Shown one piece after another: positions 51,901-61,409 of a stretch of 64,000 nucleotides of DNA. The stretch is from assembly GCF_048569485.1 (NCBI RefSeq), contig NC_134354.1, positions 510,566,869-510,630,868 on the forward strand, read 5' to 3'. A program made the translations under genes and the position numbers. The notes under the pieces were generated by a model, which ran no database searches, was not told the DNA's origin, and was given only the letters and a program-made list of their open reading frames with translations. The stretch's first letter is position 1. Each line of letters starts with the position of its first letter. The DNA comes from Anomaloglossus baeobatrachus. Taxonomy: Eukaryota > Chordata > Amphibia > Anura > Aromobatidae.

Positions 51901-52817
51901 AGAGAATTAATCACCAGGATTTTCGTATATAAGCTAAAGCCAGTGCTATACTGGCACTATCAGGCTGATTCTATACATACCTGTAGTGGTCAGCTCGGAT
52001 GTTTAGGTTTTGAAATCCAAGAAAGTAAAGTTTATAAAATCAACAGCTACTTGAGTGACAGCAGCTGAGGATCAGATAATAGGTGGGGGGGGGGGTAATA
52101 GTTATCCCCTCCCCCGTTAGACTTAGCATAAGTATTATACAATAGTTGAGTGTAGAATGTACGGGGCCCTGACAGGTTAGTGGGTGTGGTGATGTTTCTT
52201 CCTGTCCACTATAATCATGCTCCACCCCTCTCCCTCCCCCATCGACTCTATACCCACATGGCCTTGGGAAGACAATGTTTATTCCGTCTGGAAACGTTGG
52301 GCTGCATTTGAACACGTCCCATCACATGACAAGTTAGGTCATACCTGCCAGGAGCTTGTACATTCTAGCATCTATCATTATACAATCGATTTTAATTTTT
52401 GACTTGCAGGACCTGTGCTGAGGTCATACCCATGTGACCAGAAGGGGTGTGGCCTAGCCAACAAAGCTGATACCAGGAAGCAACATTTTTCTATCAGCTT
52501 TGTTGGCTAGGCCCCACCCCTTCTGGTCACATGGTTATGACCTCAGCACAGGTCCTGTAAGTCAAGAATTAATTTGATTGTATAATACTTATGCTACTTC
52601 TAACAGGGGGAGGGGATAACTATGAATACCCCCAGATATTATCTGCTCCTCAGCTGCTGTCACTCAAGAAGCTGCTTGTTTTATAAACTTTTATTTCTTG
52701 GATTTCAAAACTTATACATCCGAGCTGACCACTACAGGTATGTATAGACTCAGCCTGATAGTGCCAGTATAGCACTGGCTTTAGCTTATATACAAACATC
52801 CTGGTGATTGGAGCCCT
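51901..52817. mobile_element. T2-like MITE (copy 3 of the 2204 family), enlarged
   Basis: The right TTAA is at 52818-52821; the left target has drifted. The terminal arms match copies 1 and 2 (TATACTGGCACTATCAGGCT and complement). A second inner inverted pair (GACCTGTGCTGAGGTCATAC and complement at 52410-52560) flanks a short loop, and about 300 bp of extra sequence sits in the left half (52085-52390). Confidence 0.8.
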
Positions 52818-53049
52818 TTAAACTTGGATCCTAGTGTTTCTTTCATTAGTTAGTTAATTTATGAATGTATCAATTTGTGTGTTATTTTGAACATAATTTA
52901 TGCTTTTTAGGTGTAGCCAATATTTTTAAATGTTGCCAGGTAGCCTACATTTACCTATACTGACCATCAACACTACCTGGGATCTGTTTGCGATCTTTCT
53001 TATCTTGCACTGCTTGCTAATGGTCTAAGAGATATACATATAATAAAAA

Positions 53050-53059
53050 TGTATGTATG

Positions 53060-53142
<83 letters not shown>

Positions 53143-53150
53143 ATACGTTA
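53050..53150. repeat. AT microsatellite
   Basis: A long TA run with TATG edges; the Tyr/Ile-rich frames here are not genes. Confidence 0.95.
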
Positions 53151-53372
53151 CACACAACGTTTTGAGAGCTGGACGCTTACATCATATACAGTATATTATG
53201 TGTATTATAATACAGTGTATTATAATATTATTTATTTATTTTTTTCTATAGATGTCGGGTATTTTGTAGGCTACTGCACTTTTTCTGTAGCGCCAGTTAT
53301 AGTCAGCGCCCCTTTCTTTCTTTCATTCATTTACAGTTATTTTAATGAAATTTTGATTTTGATTTTTCACAG

Positions 53373-53480
53373 TTTAAGATTCCAAAGAAAAAAGCTGATG
53401 ATTGGTGTGAAGAAGTTCAAGCAACTTCACCTTTAACTAGGCTCGGCAAAACTGATATCAGAAATGTCACTGTCCGAAAG
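53373..53480 (+). CDS. SENP7: SENP7-like gene, second coding exon
   Basis: Acceptor TTTTTCACAG ends at 53372 and donor GTAAGG starts at 53481. 36 codons, phase 0 at both ends. The product has IPKKKADDWCEEVQATSPLT followed by RLGKTDIRNVTVRK. The SPLTRL piece can be aligned with DVHVQSPLSKF of human SENP7, the best sequence hint for the symbol. The basic KKK and SPL context suits the disordered N-terminal region. This exon lies 14.4 kb from the previous one, with a minisatellite, DIRS C and two MITEs between. Confidence 0.55.
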
Positions 53481-54178
53481 GTAAGGCATGTCTGCAATTA
53501 ATATTTCTTATTTTAGAGTTGAAGAAAATGAATCTTTCTTTTGTAGAAATAAGTATACTTTGTGTTCTTTAACTGTTGGTCGACCACCCATTGACATAAA
53601 TTGTTTACCGGTCTGCATGTAAATCTGTGTTGACCTTTTAGAACATGGTTGCAGAGTCAGCAGCTGCATGGTGATCGTGCAGCTATCAGAGATGGTAAGA
53701 GATTCCCAATAAAGAAAACCGAGAGTTTCTTACCATCGCAGTCTTTCTGATGAGCGTATGCATAGCTCTGAACAAGTGCGGTATATATGAAGCCAGCTAT
53801 TGTGATCATCAGTTGATGGGAGGTAGCAGGAGCATAGTAGTCTCATATCAGCTCTGAGATGGAAGAAGCTGAATTAGTCTTATAACTGTGGCTAAAATAG
53901 CAGCCCCAGTTACAGGGAAAATCTGATCTATAAGAATCATATTTACGTAAATGCTGAAATGCTCTCCAAAAGTCTTTTAGGACTTTATGAGGGCACAATG
54001 TGTGATATGAAAAAATAAATATAAAGCAGGAAAAAAATATTAGAACTACATTTCTTATTAGAATGTCTTTACAAGTCTGAATTGTGGTTTCCAGCCCCAC
54101 ACCCATGAAAGTGAAAAACACATCTGGTACATTAACTTAGTTGCTACTGAAAGGGTAGCACAATATAGAATGGTCCTT
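53481..54178. other. SENP7-like intron; no gene recognised
   Basis: AT-rich intron sequence before DIRS E. Confidence 0.4.
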
Positions 54179-57100
54179 TTTCTCTAGTCCCTTCCACGAC
54201 AGCATAGGAGGTTGTCTCTCCACGCCCTAATTGGGACAGGAAGTTCAAGAGGTTTAAAAGGACCCTCCCACCTCCTATAGCCAGTGTCTTTCCTGTCCCC
54301 ATGGGGCATGGAGAGGTTTTTATTTTCTCCTATGCTGTGGTGGCCGGCGAACTACAGTATAATATTTTTTTTTTTTTCTTCCCCTGTTACCTTAAGCCGG
54401 ACAGCATCGGTCGGGCCTTCACCGCTCCTCCCTTGCTGTTCCCTCACGCTGTGGGGGACCGCTGCTCCAGCCTTCCGGAACCTCCTCTGGGGTGATGCAG
54501 GCTGTTGAGCTCCCCGGCCGGCGTCCTCCCTGAGCCGCCGGCCGCTTCCTGCATGCACGCTGCCGGAGCGATCCGGAAGTGCTCCCGGGGGCGGGACTTC
54601 CGGTCTTGCGAACTTCCGGTTGAGCGCTTCCGGTTTGCGGAGGCAGCGTGGAGGACACGCCGCCGCTGACACGGCCTGTCGGGGACCTGCTGCAGGAGGC
54701 GGGGAACATTACCAGTCGCTGGGGGGGGGCAGGCCTTTCCACAGGAAGGCTGCCCGGAAGGCATCAGAACCACGGTAAGGTTTCTTCTGTGTGCACTGTC
54801 AGGTCTTCCTCTGCTTCTGCAGAGCCCAGCGTTTCCCCTGCTTCAGTAAGAGGCTGAGGGACGGTCCCTTATGCCTGGTATCAGGCTGACTTGGTGAGTG
54901 GTTTCCAGGAGGATGTGCCTGCTGGTATTTGTGTCAAGTCTGACAAGTGTGCAACGGAAACTTTGCCAGCAGTGTACGTCTGTCCCTTCCATGGGCTACT
55001 GGGAGTTGAATCTCAGTGGACACTCCTGGATATTGCTGTATCAGGATATGGGCTGATGCCTGGTCTGATGACGCCTCTCTGTTCCGTTGAGTGGAGAGGG
55101 CAGGCATCGTGTATATAGACACCGTCCCTTGTGCCAAGCTACGGTCCATGTTGATACAGGAGCTTCAGGCCTCGCTGGCCTCCCTCCCTGCTGCTGACCC
55201 TTCTGCCACAAAACAGTTACCTCCAGTCGTCTGATCCTGAGGCTGATTCCGCCTCGGTGGGTCCCGATAAAGGTTTTCCTCCGGGAGGCCTGACCGGTCT
55301 TTTCTTTTTCCCTGAGATGATTGGGGGATCTTAATGGAGCAGTTGGGTGCACTATGGGGTTGGAGGATGAGTAGGTCCTCCCCTCCGTTCAGGGCGAAAT
55401 ATTCGCGGACCTGAAAACCACTGGGCATGCTACTGTCCTGGATCTTCTCTCTAGAATGGGATTTCCTTGAGGAGCTTTCTGGAGTGTCCTCTGACACAGT
55501 TTCCCCTGGAGAGTTCTGGGTTGCTTTGGGAGATTCCCATGCAGGTGGCCAAGGTCGCTCTACAAACGGCACTCCCCCTTGCGGACGATTACCAGCTTGG
55601 GAATCTGATCGTTAGGTCAGGAGTCTCAGGAAGAAGTCCTAGGAGGCTTCGTCGTCTCCCATCGGGCCCATACTGCCTCCTCTTCGGTCCCCCTGTCCCT
55701 CCTTCGCAGGCTCGACCAGTGGAGGCTCATTTCCTGGGGTGCTCCTAGGGTTGAGTACTGGAATCCCTTCCCTTACTTAGGAAGGCAACTAGTTTGACAG
55801 GTACCTCTGTGTAGTCAGTCCGCCTGGCTGCCAGGACCTCAGTCTTGTCTAACTCGGACAGACGAGCTCTAGGCTAAGGCTTGGAGTAGGGACTCTCCTT
55901 CCACACTGCGGATTGCTCCCGTCTGTTTCAGGGTTGGGCCTGCCCTGGATGATATTCTGGACAGGGCGACTGATCGTCAGGCCAACCGGATACACCCTCC
56001 AGGCAACGGTCATTTCGTCCCTCGATACCTCGGGCCTCCCAGCCCAAGGGGTGAGGTGAGTCTGACCGTGGGAACTACCCTTTGGGTGAGGGGAGTACTT
56101 TTCTCATCCCTTCCCATCCACAAAGTCCTCAGCATGACGAACAGTGTGTCGGCTCGGGTGGGGAGACGGCTCTCTGCCTTTCTTCCCCAGTGGCGGGCCT
56201 TCTCCGCCTGGCCAGGGGTCCTACAAGCTCTTCTCAGAGGGTCTATTGGTCTCTTCCCCCAACCAACCCCCCCCCCCCCCCCCCCCGGCCTCCGCGACAC
56301 ACCATCTGGAGACGTCCGTTTTTTTTCATCTATCTGAGGCGTCTAATTCCAGCGGGTCAGATGCCGTCGTTTCATGCATGGAGTCTGGGAACTCTGTTGT
56401 TCCCCTGCTCGGTCTCCGCCACCTGTTGGCCTCGATTGCCCTGAGGGACGCCTAGTTCCATGTGCCCTTCCATCCTTGTCTCCGGCAGTACCTCAAAATT
56501 GCGGTTCTGCACGGAGGGGCCATGCTTCATTTCCACTTACAGATACTTCCCTTCGGGTTCTTCTCGGCTCCAAGGCTCTTTCAAGGATCAGGGTTGAGGT
56601 GGTCACCTTCCTCCGTTGCAGAGTTGGCCTCATCCTGACAGGCATCCTTCCCCCAGAGGATCACAGAATGACGCTGCTGGCCAAACTCTCTATGTTCATA
56701 GACAAGCGCGCCCGACCCTTCGAGGCGCTATATCGGCCCTGGGTTTATGACGTCCTGCATTCCCTCAGTCTTGTGGGCTCCGGCCCACTCTTGTTGTCTA
56801 TGGGATCATATCCTGGTTCATTGGGTCGGACTCCCTTCCTTCCTGAACTCCGGTTTCGCCTGTCGGCACCCGTCTTCTCGTCCCTTCTCTGGTGTGTCCC
56901 TACAACCTGATGGTTGGGGTTGCCTGGACCCGGTCACCCCTGGTTACACTGGCAGCCGGTGCCAGCCAGAGGGGCTGGGGGGCTATGGTGGACGACTATC
57001 AGTTCAGGGGGGCTGGAGCCCTTAGGTCGGCACCCAGTCCTCCAACTACCGGGAACTCGGGGTGGTCGGAGAAGCCCTCCTCGCTGCCCAGGATCCCATC

Positions 57101-59021
57101 CGGGACACTCATGTCCAGGTCTACTGGGACAATGGCTCCACAGTGGCACATCTCCGCCATCAGGGCAGTACTAGGTCGGCGCCCTGAAGTCTGTGTCCTC
57201 CCGGATCTTCCACTGGGCAGGGCAGTCCCTGCTGTCCCTTTCTGCAGTCCATCTACAAGGGTCCCTACACCTTCCAGCAGACTTCCTGAGTCGTCAGGAT
57301 GTTCACCCAGAGGAGTGGAGTCTGGCCCAAGCGGTGTTCTGCTCTCTGGTGGCAAGGTGGGGTACTCCAGAGGTGGACCTCTTTGCTTCAGCAGGAACTC
57401 GCCAGGTCGCAACATTGTCTCCCTGAACCCTCGGGTCAACGCGTTGGGGGTGAACGCCTTCTGCCACGATTGGTCCTTTTTGCCTCGATACGCCTTCCCG
57501 CCTACTCCTCTTCTCGCACGAAGCCTGAGGACGATCAGGGACGACGGAGCCACGACCATCCTGGTCGCTCCTCTGTGGCCGCGACGGAGTTGGTACTGCC
57601 TGATCCTGACTCTCAGCCTCGACGGACCGGTCCTCCTGGGTTCAGACCCCAGTTTCCTGTCTCAGGATCCGATATTCCATCCGGTCCCCCAGGAGCTCCA
57701 GTTGGCTGCCTGGCTTCTGAGGCCCGAGCACTGAAGGCCCAAGGACTTTCTGACTAGGTCGTGGCTGCTCTACAAAAGGACCATACACCAGTGGCTAGTA
57801 GTATTTCCCCTGAGGTCTGGATGAGATTTCCTCCTGGTGTGGTTCTCGGCCTCCTGACCCGCTCCGGCCTACCATTGCGCAGATTGTCGAGGCCCAGCGC
57901 CCTGAGGGTGCAGATCTCGGCGCTTCGTACAGTCTTGTCCCGGCTCTGGCAGATCGTCGCTGGATCCACCGTTTCAGGGTGTCCGCTAGTAGGCTCTGTC
58001 CGCGGCGGAGGATCCTGACGCCTTGCTGAGATCTCAATGTGGTCCTTACCGGATTTTCTCGGTCACCCTTTGGGCCACTGTCCTCTTGTAACATTCGTTC
58101 TCTTTCTCACAAGACTGCCTTTCTTGTGGCTATTACGTCTTCTCGTAGAGTCGGGGAACTTCAGGCTTTGTCTATTCGGGAGCCTTCCGGACCGTCAGAG
58201 ATGACAGCATTGTTTTCAGCTGGACCCTTCCTTCCTTCCCATGGTGGTTTCGGCTTTTCACCGTTCTCCGTCCTTCATCCTGCCTTCCTTCTGTCAGAAT
58301 CCTCCGGCTGAGGAAGGGTTTCATTCTTTGGTTGTTCGTCGGACAGTGTTGCACTACCTGGAGGTTACTGCTTCCTGGCGCCTTGATTATATCCTGTTCA
58401 TCCAGCCCTTTGGCCGACATAAGGGCAGGAAGGTGGCTAAGAGTGCCGTCGCCAACTGGATTGTGCGGGCAATTTGAGACGCCTACCTCGCTCAGCATCT
58501 CTCTCCGCCTACCGGATTCACGGCGCACTCCACCGGGGCTACCTCTGTCTCCTGGGCTGCATGGGCAGGGGCTTCTCCTGAGCAGATCTGCAAGGCGGCT
58601 ACGTGGTCTTCCCTCCATACTTTCACGAAGCATTATTGTCTGGATCCGGATTCCAGCAGGGATTGGCTTTTGGCAGGACAGTCCTGCAGGCTGTGGTCCC
58701 CCCCCTAGGTATCAATTCTTTGGTATTCCTCCTATGCTGTCGTGGAAGGGACTAGAGAAATAAGAATTATTCTTACCGTTAATTCGATTTCTAGGACCTT
58801 CCACGACAGCAGGTAATTCCCTCCCCTTTTATATTCATATATTCATGGATATGTTGTACTTCTCATTTGCTATGGGTTCTTTGTAAGACACTGGCTATGG
58901 GAGGTGGGAGGGTCCTTTTAAACCTCTTGAACTTCCTGTCCCAATTAGGGCGTGGAGAGACAACCTCCTATGCTGTCGTGGAAGGTCCTAGAAATCGAAT
59001 TAACGGTAAGAATAATTCTTA
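54179..59021 (+). mobile_element. DIRS element E, separate family, decayed
   Basis: Inverted termini: CCTTCCACGACAGCATAGGA at the left and its complement at the right, continuing through CAATTAGGGCGTGGAGAGAC and complement. The internal complementary region at about 58735-58825 joins both tips. Coding remnants on the plus strand, in order: reverse transcriptase-like (about 55900-56900), RNase H-like (about 57110-57300, with WDNGSTVAHLRHQG and LPADFLSRQ), the following conserved domain (to about 57735, LVAPLWPRRSWY), and tyrosine recombinase (about 57830-58710, FLVAITSSRRVGELQAL and HTFTKHY). It is a fossil with many breaks, in a SENP7-like intron, sense orientation. It is distinct from A and from B/C/D. 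Confidence 0.9.
56263..56286. repeat. Poly(C) tract
   Basis: A run of about 18 C within DIRS element E. Confidence 0.9.
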
Positions 59022-59129
59022 TTTTGTGGTGAAAAAAATATTTATTTTTTTTACCTTCAAATTGTCCTCCAATATCATCAAAAATAATAATAAAAATGAC
59101 CAAAAAAATTAGCAATCCACTTTTTGTTA

Positions 59130-59490
59130 GGAAAGGGCGTTAATGTCTGATCAGTGGGGGTGCGACACTCGGCACCCCCGCCGATCGGCTGTATCCGCTG
59201 GCCGAAGTTACTCAGTTTTTGAGCAGCATACTTCTATTTACTGTAGAGTGACTGCTGCTGGGTAATATCTGCCCTCTATTCAAGTCCATAGGGGGTAAAT
59301 GTATCGTTCCTGGCCGTGACCACTATTCCTACAACTGAGCTGCGCTATGCAGCTCCACAACTTCTTAGTTCCGGCAGCGGCATCGGGATGAGCTGATCAG
59401 CGGGGGTGCCGGATGTTGTACACCCACCGATCAGACATTGATGACCTATGAGCAGTTTAGGTTATCAATGTTAAAGTCAACCCCTTTAAC
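59130..59490. repeat. Foldback repeat of the 'GATGACCTAT' family, copy 2
   Basis: GTCTGATCAGTGGGGGTGCG at the left is complementary to the right arm, which carries GTACACCCACCGATCAGAC and GATGACCTATGAGC. Same family as 2813-3100. Confidence 0.6.
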
Positions 59491-59944
59491 CATTTAAATG
59501 CTAGTGTCAGCCTTTTGATAGCGACATTTAATTGAAGTGAGTCTTAGTGCCCCCACACTCATTGGCTTCCATTGGCCCTCAGTGACTTGATTGCAGAGGG
59601 CCATTGGGGTACTATGATGACCAGGGTCTGCTGAAGACTTCAGTTACTGTCATCGTTCTTCTGTGAAGCTCAGTAATACGAGACTGAGATTTTCACTATA
59701 TACTGCAATTTTAATTATGATTTCAGGTTGAAGTTCCCTAAGGAGACTAAAAAGTAATGAACTATGATGAAGAAAAAAATAAATAAAAAAAAATTAAACT
59801 GCAAAAACAAAACATTTCCTGGCCCTTGAAGGGTTAAACATCAGGCCCAATTCTAACCCTAGATTGTCATGTTCTTGTCTGACCTGGGTGTACTGATTTT
59901 GTTTTGTAGTAATAGTAAGATATCACAAAATCTTTACTGAAATA
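59491..59944. other. SENP7-like intron; no gene recognised
   Basis: Ends include TTAACCATTTAAATGC and GGCCCTTGAAGGGTTAAA, which could be a worn TTAA-type MITE, but the inverted match is poor. Confidence 0.3.
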
Positions 59945-60360
59945 TAATTAAAGAGTTTGGCCACTACATTAACATTGATGGATCATCCTTCGGCTAGGTC
60001 ATCAATGTCTGATCGGCTGGGGTCCGACATCCCCGTTGGTAAGCTGTTCTCGGTGTCGGCACCAGACTGCTAGAAATGCTCAGTTCTGGAGCTGCTCCGT
60101 CTTCTGTTAGTAGCCGGGGCCGGGTACTGCACATCTGATCCTATTGTTCTGAATAGGAGGCTGATGTGCAGCACACGGCCGTGGCCACTATCCGAAGACG
60201 GGGCAGCTCCAGAACTGAGCACTTCTGACCTCATGCTTCTGCCGCCGGGACTGAAAACAGTTGATCGGTGGGGATGTCGGGCTTCGGACTCCTGCTGATC
60301 AGACATTGATGACCTATACTAAGGATAGGGAATCAGTATTAAAGTAGTGGACAACCTCTT
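59945..60360. repeat. Foldback repeat of the 'GATGACCTAT' family, copy 3
   Basis: The left arm (ACATTAACATTGATGGATCATCC, GGGGTCCGACATCCCCG) pairs with the right arm (GGGGATGTCGGGCTTCGGAC, AGACATTGATGACCTATAC). The inner arms CCAGAACTGAGC and GCTCAGTTCTGG also pair. Confidence 0.65.
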
Positions 60361-60637
60361 CTATAGGTGAACTGTGATGGGGAACAGGGCAGGCTGGCTG
60401 TCAGCCATAGGTCTTGAAGGATGACGGCACCTAGTCTAGGAGTCATGTTAACAGTGAGATTCTAGTGGTTTTTGTATCTGTTTTGCTTATTTGTTTGGAG
60501 TTTATAGTGTTATATTTTATTCCAACACCCAATATAAGTGACTACACACTGATTAACCATGACAGGTTAGAAATGTTTGCTCCAGTCATGGAATTGAATT
60601 CCGTCCTCTTAATATTGTATTGACTTTTATATTTCAG

Positions 60638-60732
60638 AGACCATATTCCTCATCGTATGAATCATTTAACGAGCCACGGAATAAAGCGACCCATGCGTAT
60701 TTTGCTTCGCCAAGTTCCTGCTGGTCTATGAG
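60638..60732 (+). CDS. SENP7: SENP7-like gene, third coding exon
   Basis: Acceptor TTTATATTTCAG ends at 60637 and donor GTAATT starts at 60733. 95 nt, entered in phase 0 and left in phase 2. The product starts RPYSSSYESFNEPRNKATHA and ends YFASPSSCWSM. It is rich in Ser, Asn and Pro and has no domain. The preceding exon ends on a complete codon, so the three exons join in frame. The gene continues beyond the window. Confidence 0.55.
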
Positions 60733-61209
60733 GTAATTTTACTTCTCAGTTTCTTTAAAGAAATACACAATGTTAAAGGAGCGGACTGCATGTGATAGTG
60801 CACCAGGAACGTGTCTTAATGTCCTACAGATTTGTACCACATTTATCTGTGCATCCTACTCTTAAATTGTGGTAGCTTAGTCACATTTTTGAAAGTTTTT
60901 TTTTTATTTTGTTCGTTATATGTTGTGTTTTCTTGTGGTGCTCTTCCATTTTTGTACATTTGAATCAAATGGCGTTTAACAGATAGAAAATTGGCAAAGA
61001 AAACTCCATGTGAACATAGCCTAATGGTTTGTCCGTCAGTCTAAAATATAGAAACTTTACTGTGCAGCAGTTATAGGGTTTCTTCTATAACAAAAAGTGA
61101 ATACTTATTGATTCCTGTGCTTGCCTTGTACACGCTATTGCCCTTATGCACTCCTATTGCCGTAGATGTGTGTACAGACAGATGAGTCTGAATCGACTGA
61201 AGGAGCTAA
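60733..61209. other. SENP7-like intron; no gene recognised
   Basis: AT-rich intron sequence. Confidence 0.4.
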
Positions 61210-61375
61210 AGGCCCCGTCACACACAGAGATAAATCTTTGGCAGATCTGTGGTTGCAGTGAAATCATGGACATATTGTTCCATTTGTATACATCCACAAA
61301 CCTGGCACTGATTGTCCACAATTTCACTGCAACCACAGATCTGCCACAGATTTATCTCTGTGTGTGACAGGGCCT
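61210..61375. mobile_element. Harbinger-type MITE, 166 bp, nearly perfect foldback
   Basis: TAA at 61207-61209 and 61376-61378. The ends AGGCCCCGTCACACACAGAG and the complement extend about 65 bp (GATAAATCT, GCAGATCTGTGGTTGCAGTG). The terminal type is the same as 24538-24943. The high arm identity suggests a young copy. Confidence 0.85.
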
Positions 61376-61409
61376 TAAGAGTCATGTGAACAAAATCTGC
61401 AACCAGTGT

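Noticed and set aside
53050-53436. 127-aa Tyr/Ile-rich frame
   Set aside because: Translation of an AT microsatellite that runs out of frame into the real exon at 53373.
54352-54773. Overlapping minus-strand frames of about 106-109 aa
   Set aside because: GC-rich leader of DIRS element E; no motif, and three mutually overlapping frames.
38857-60732. SENP6 as the identity of the right-hand gene
   Set aside because: The N-terminus (MDK-K-R, SPLTRL) is closer to SENP7, and SENP7 but not SENP6 neighbours TRMT10C in mammals; SENP7 itself stays provisional.
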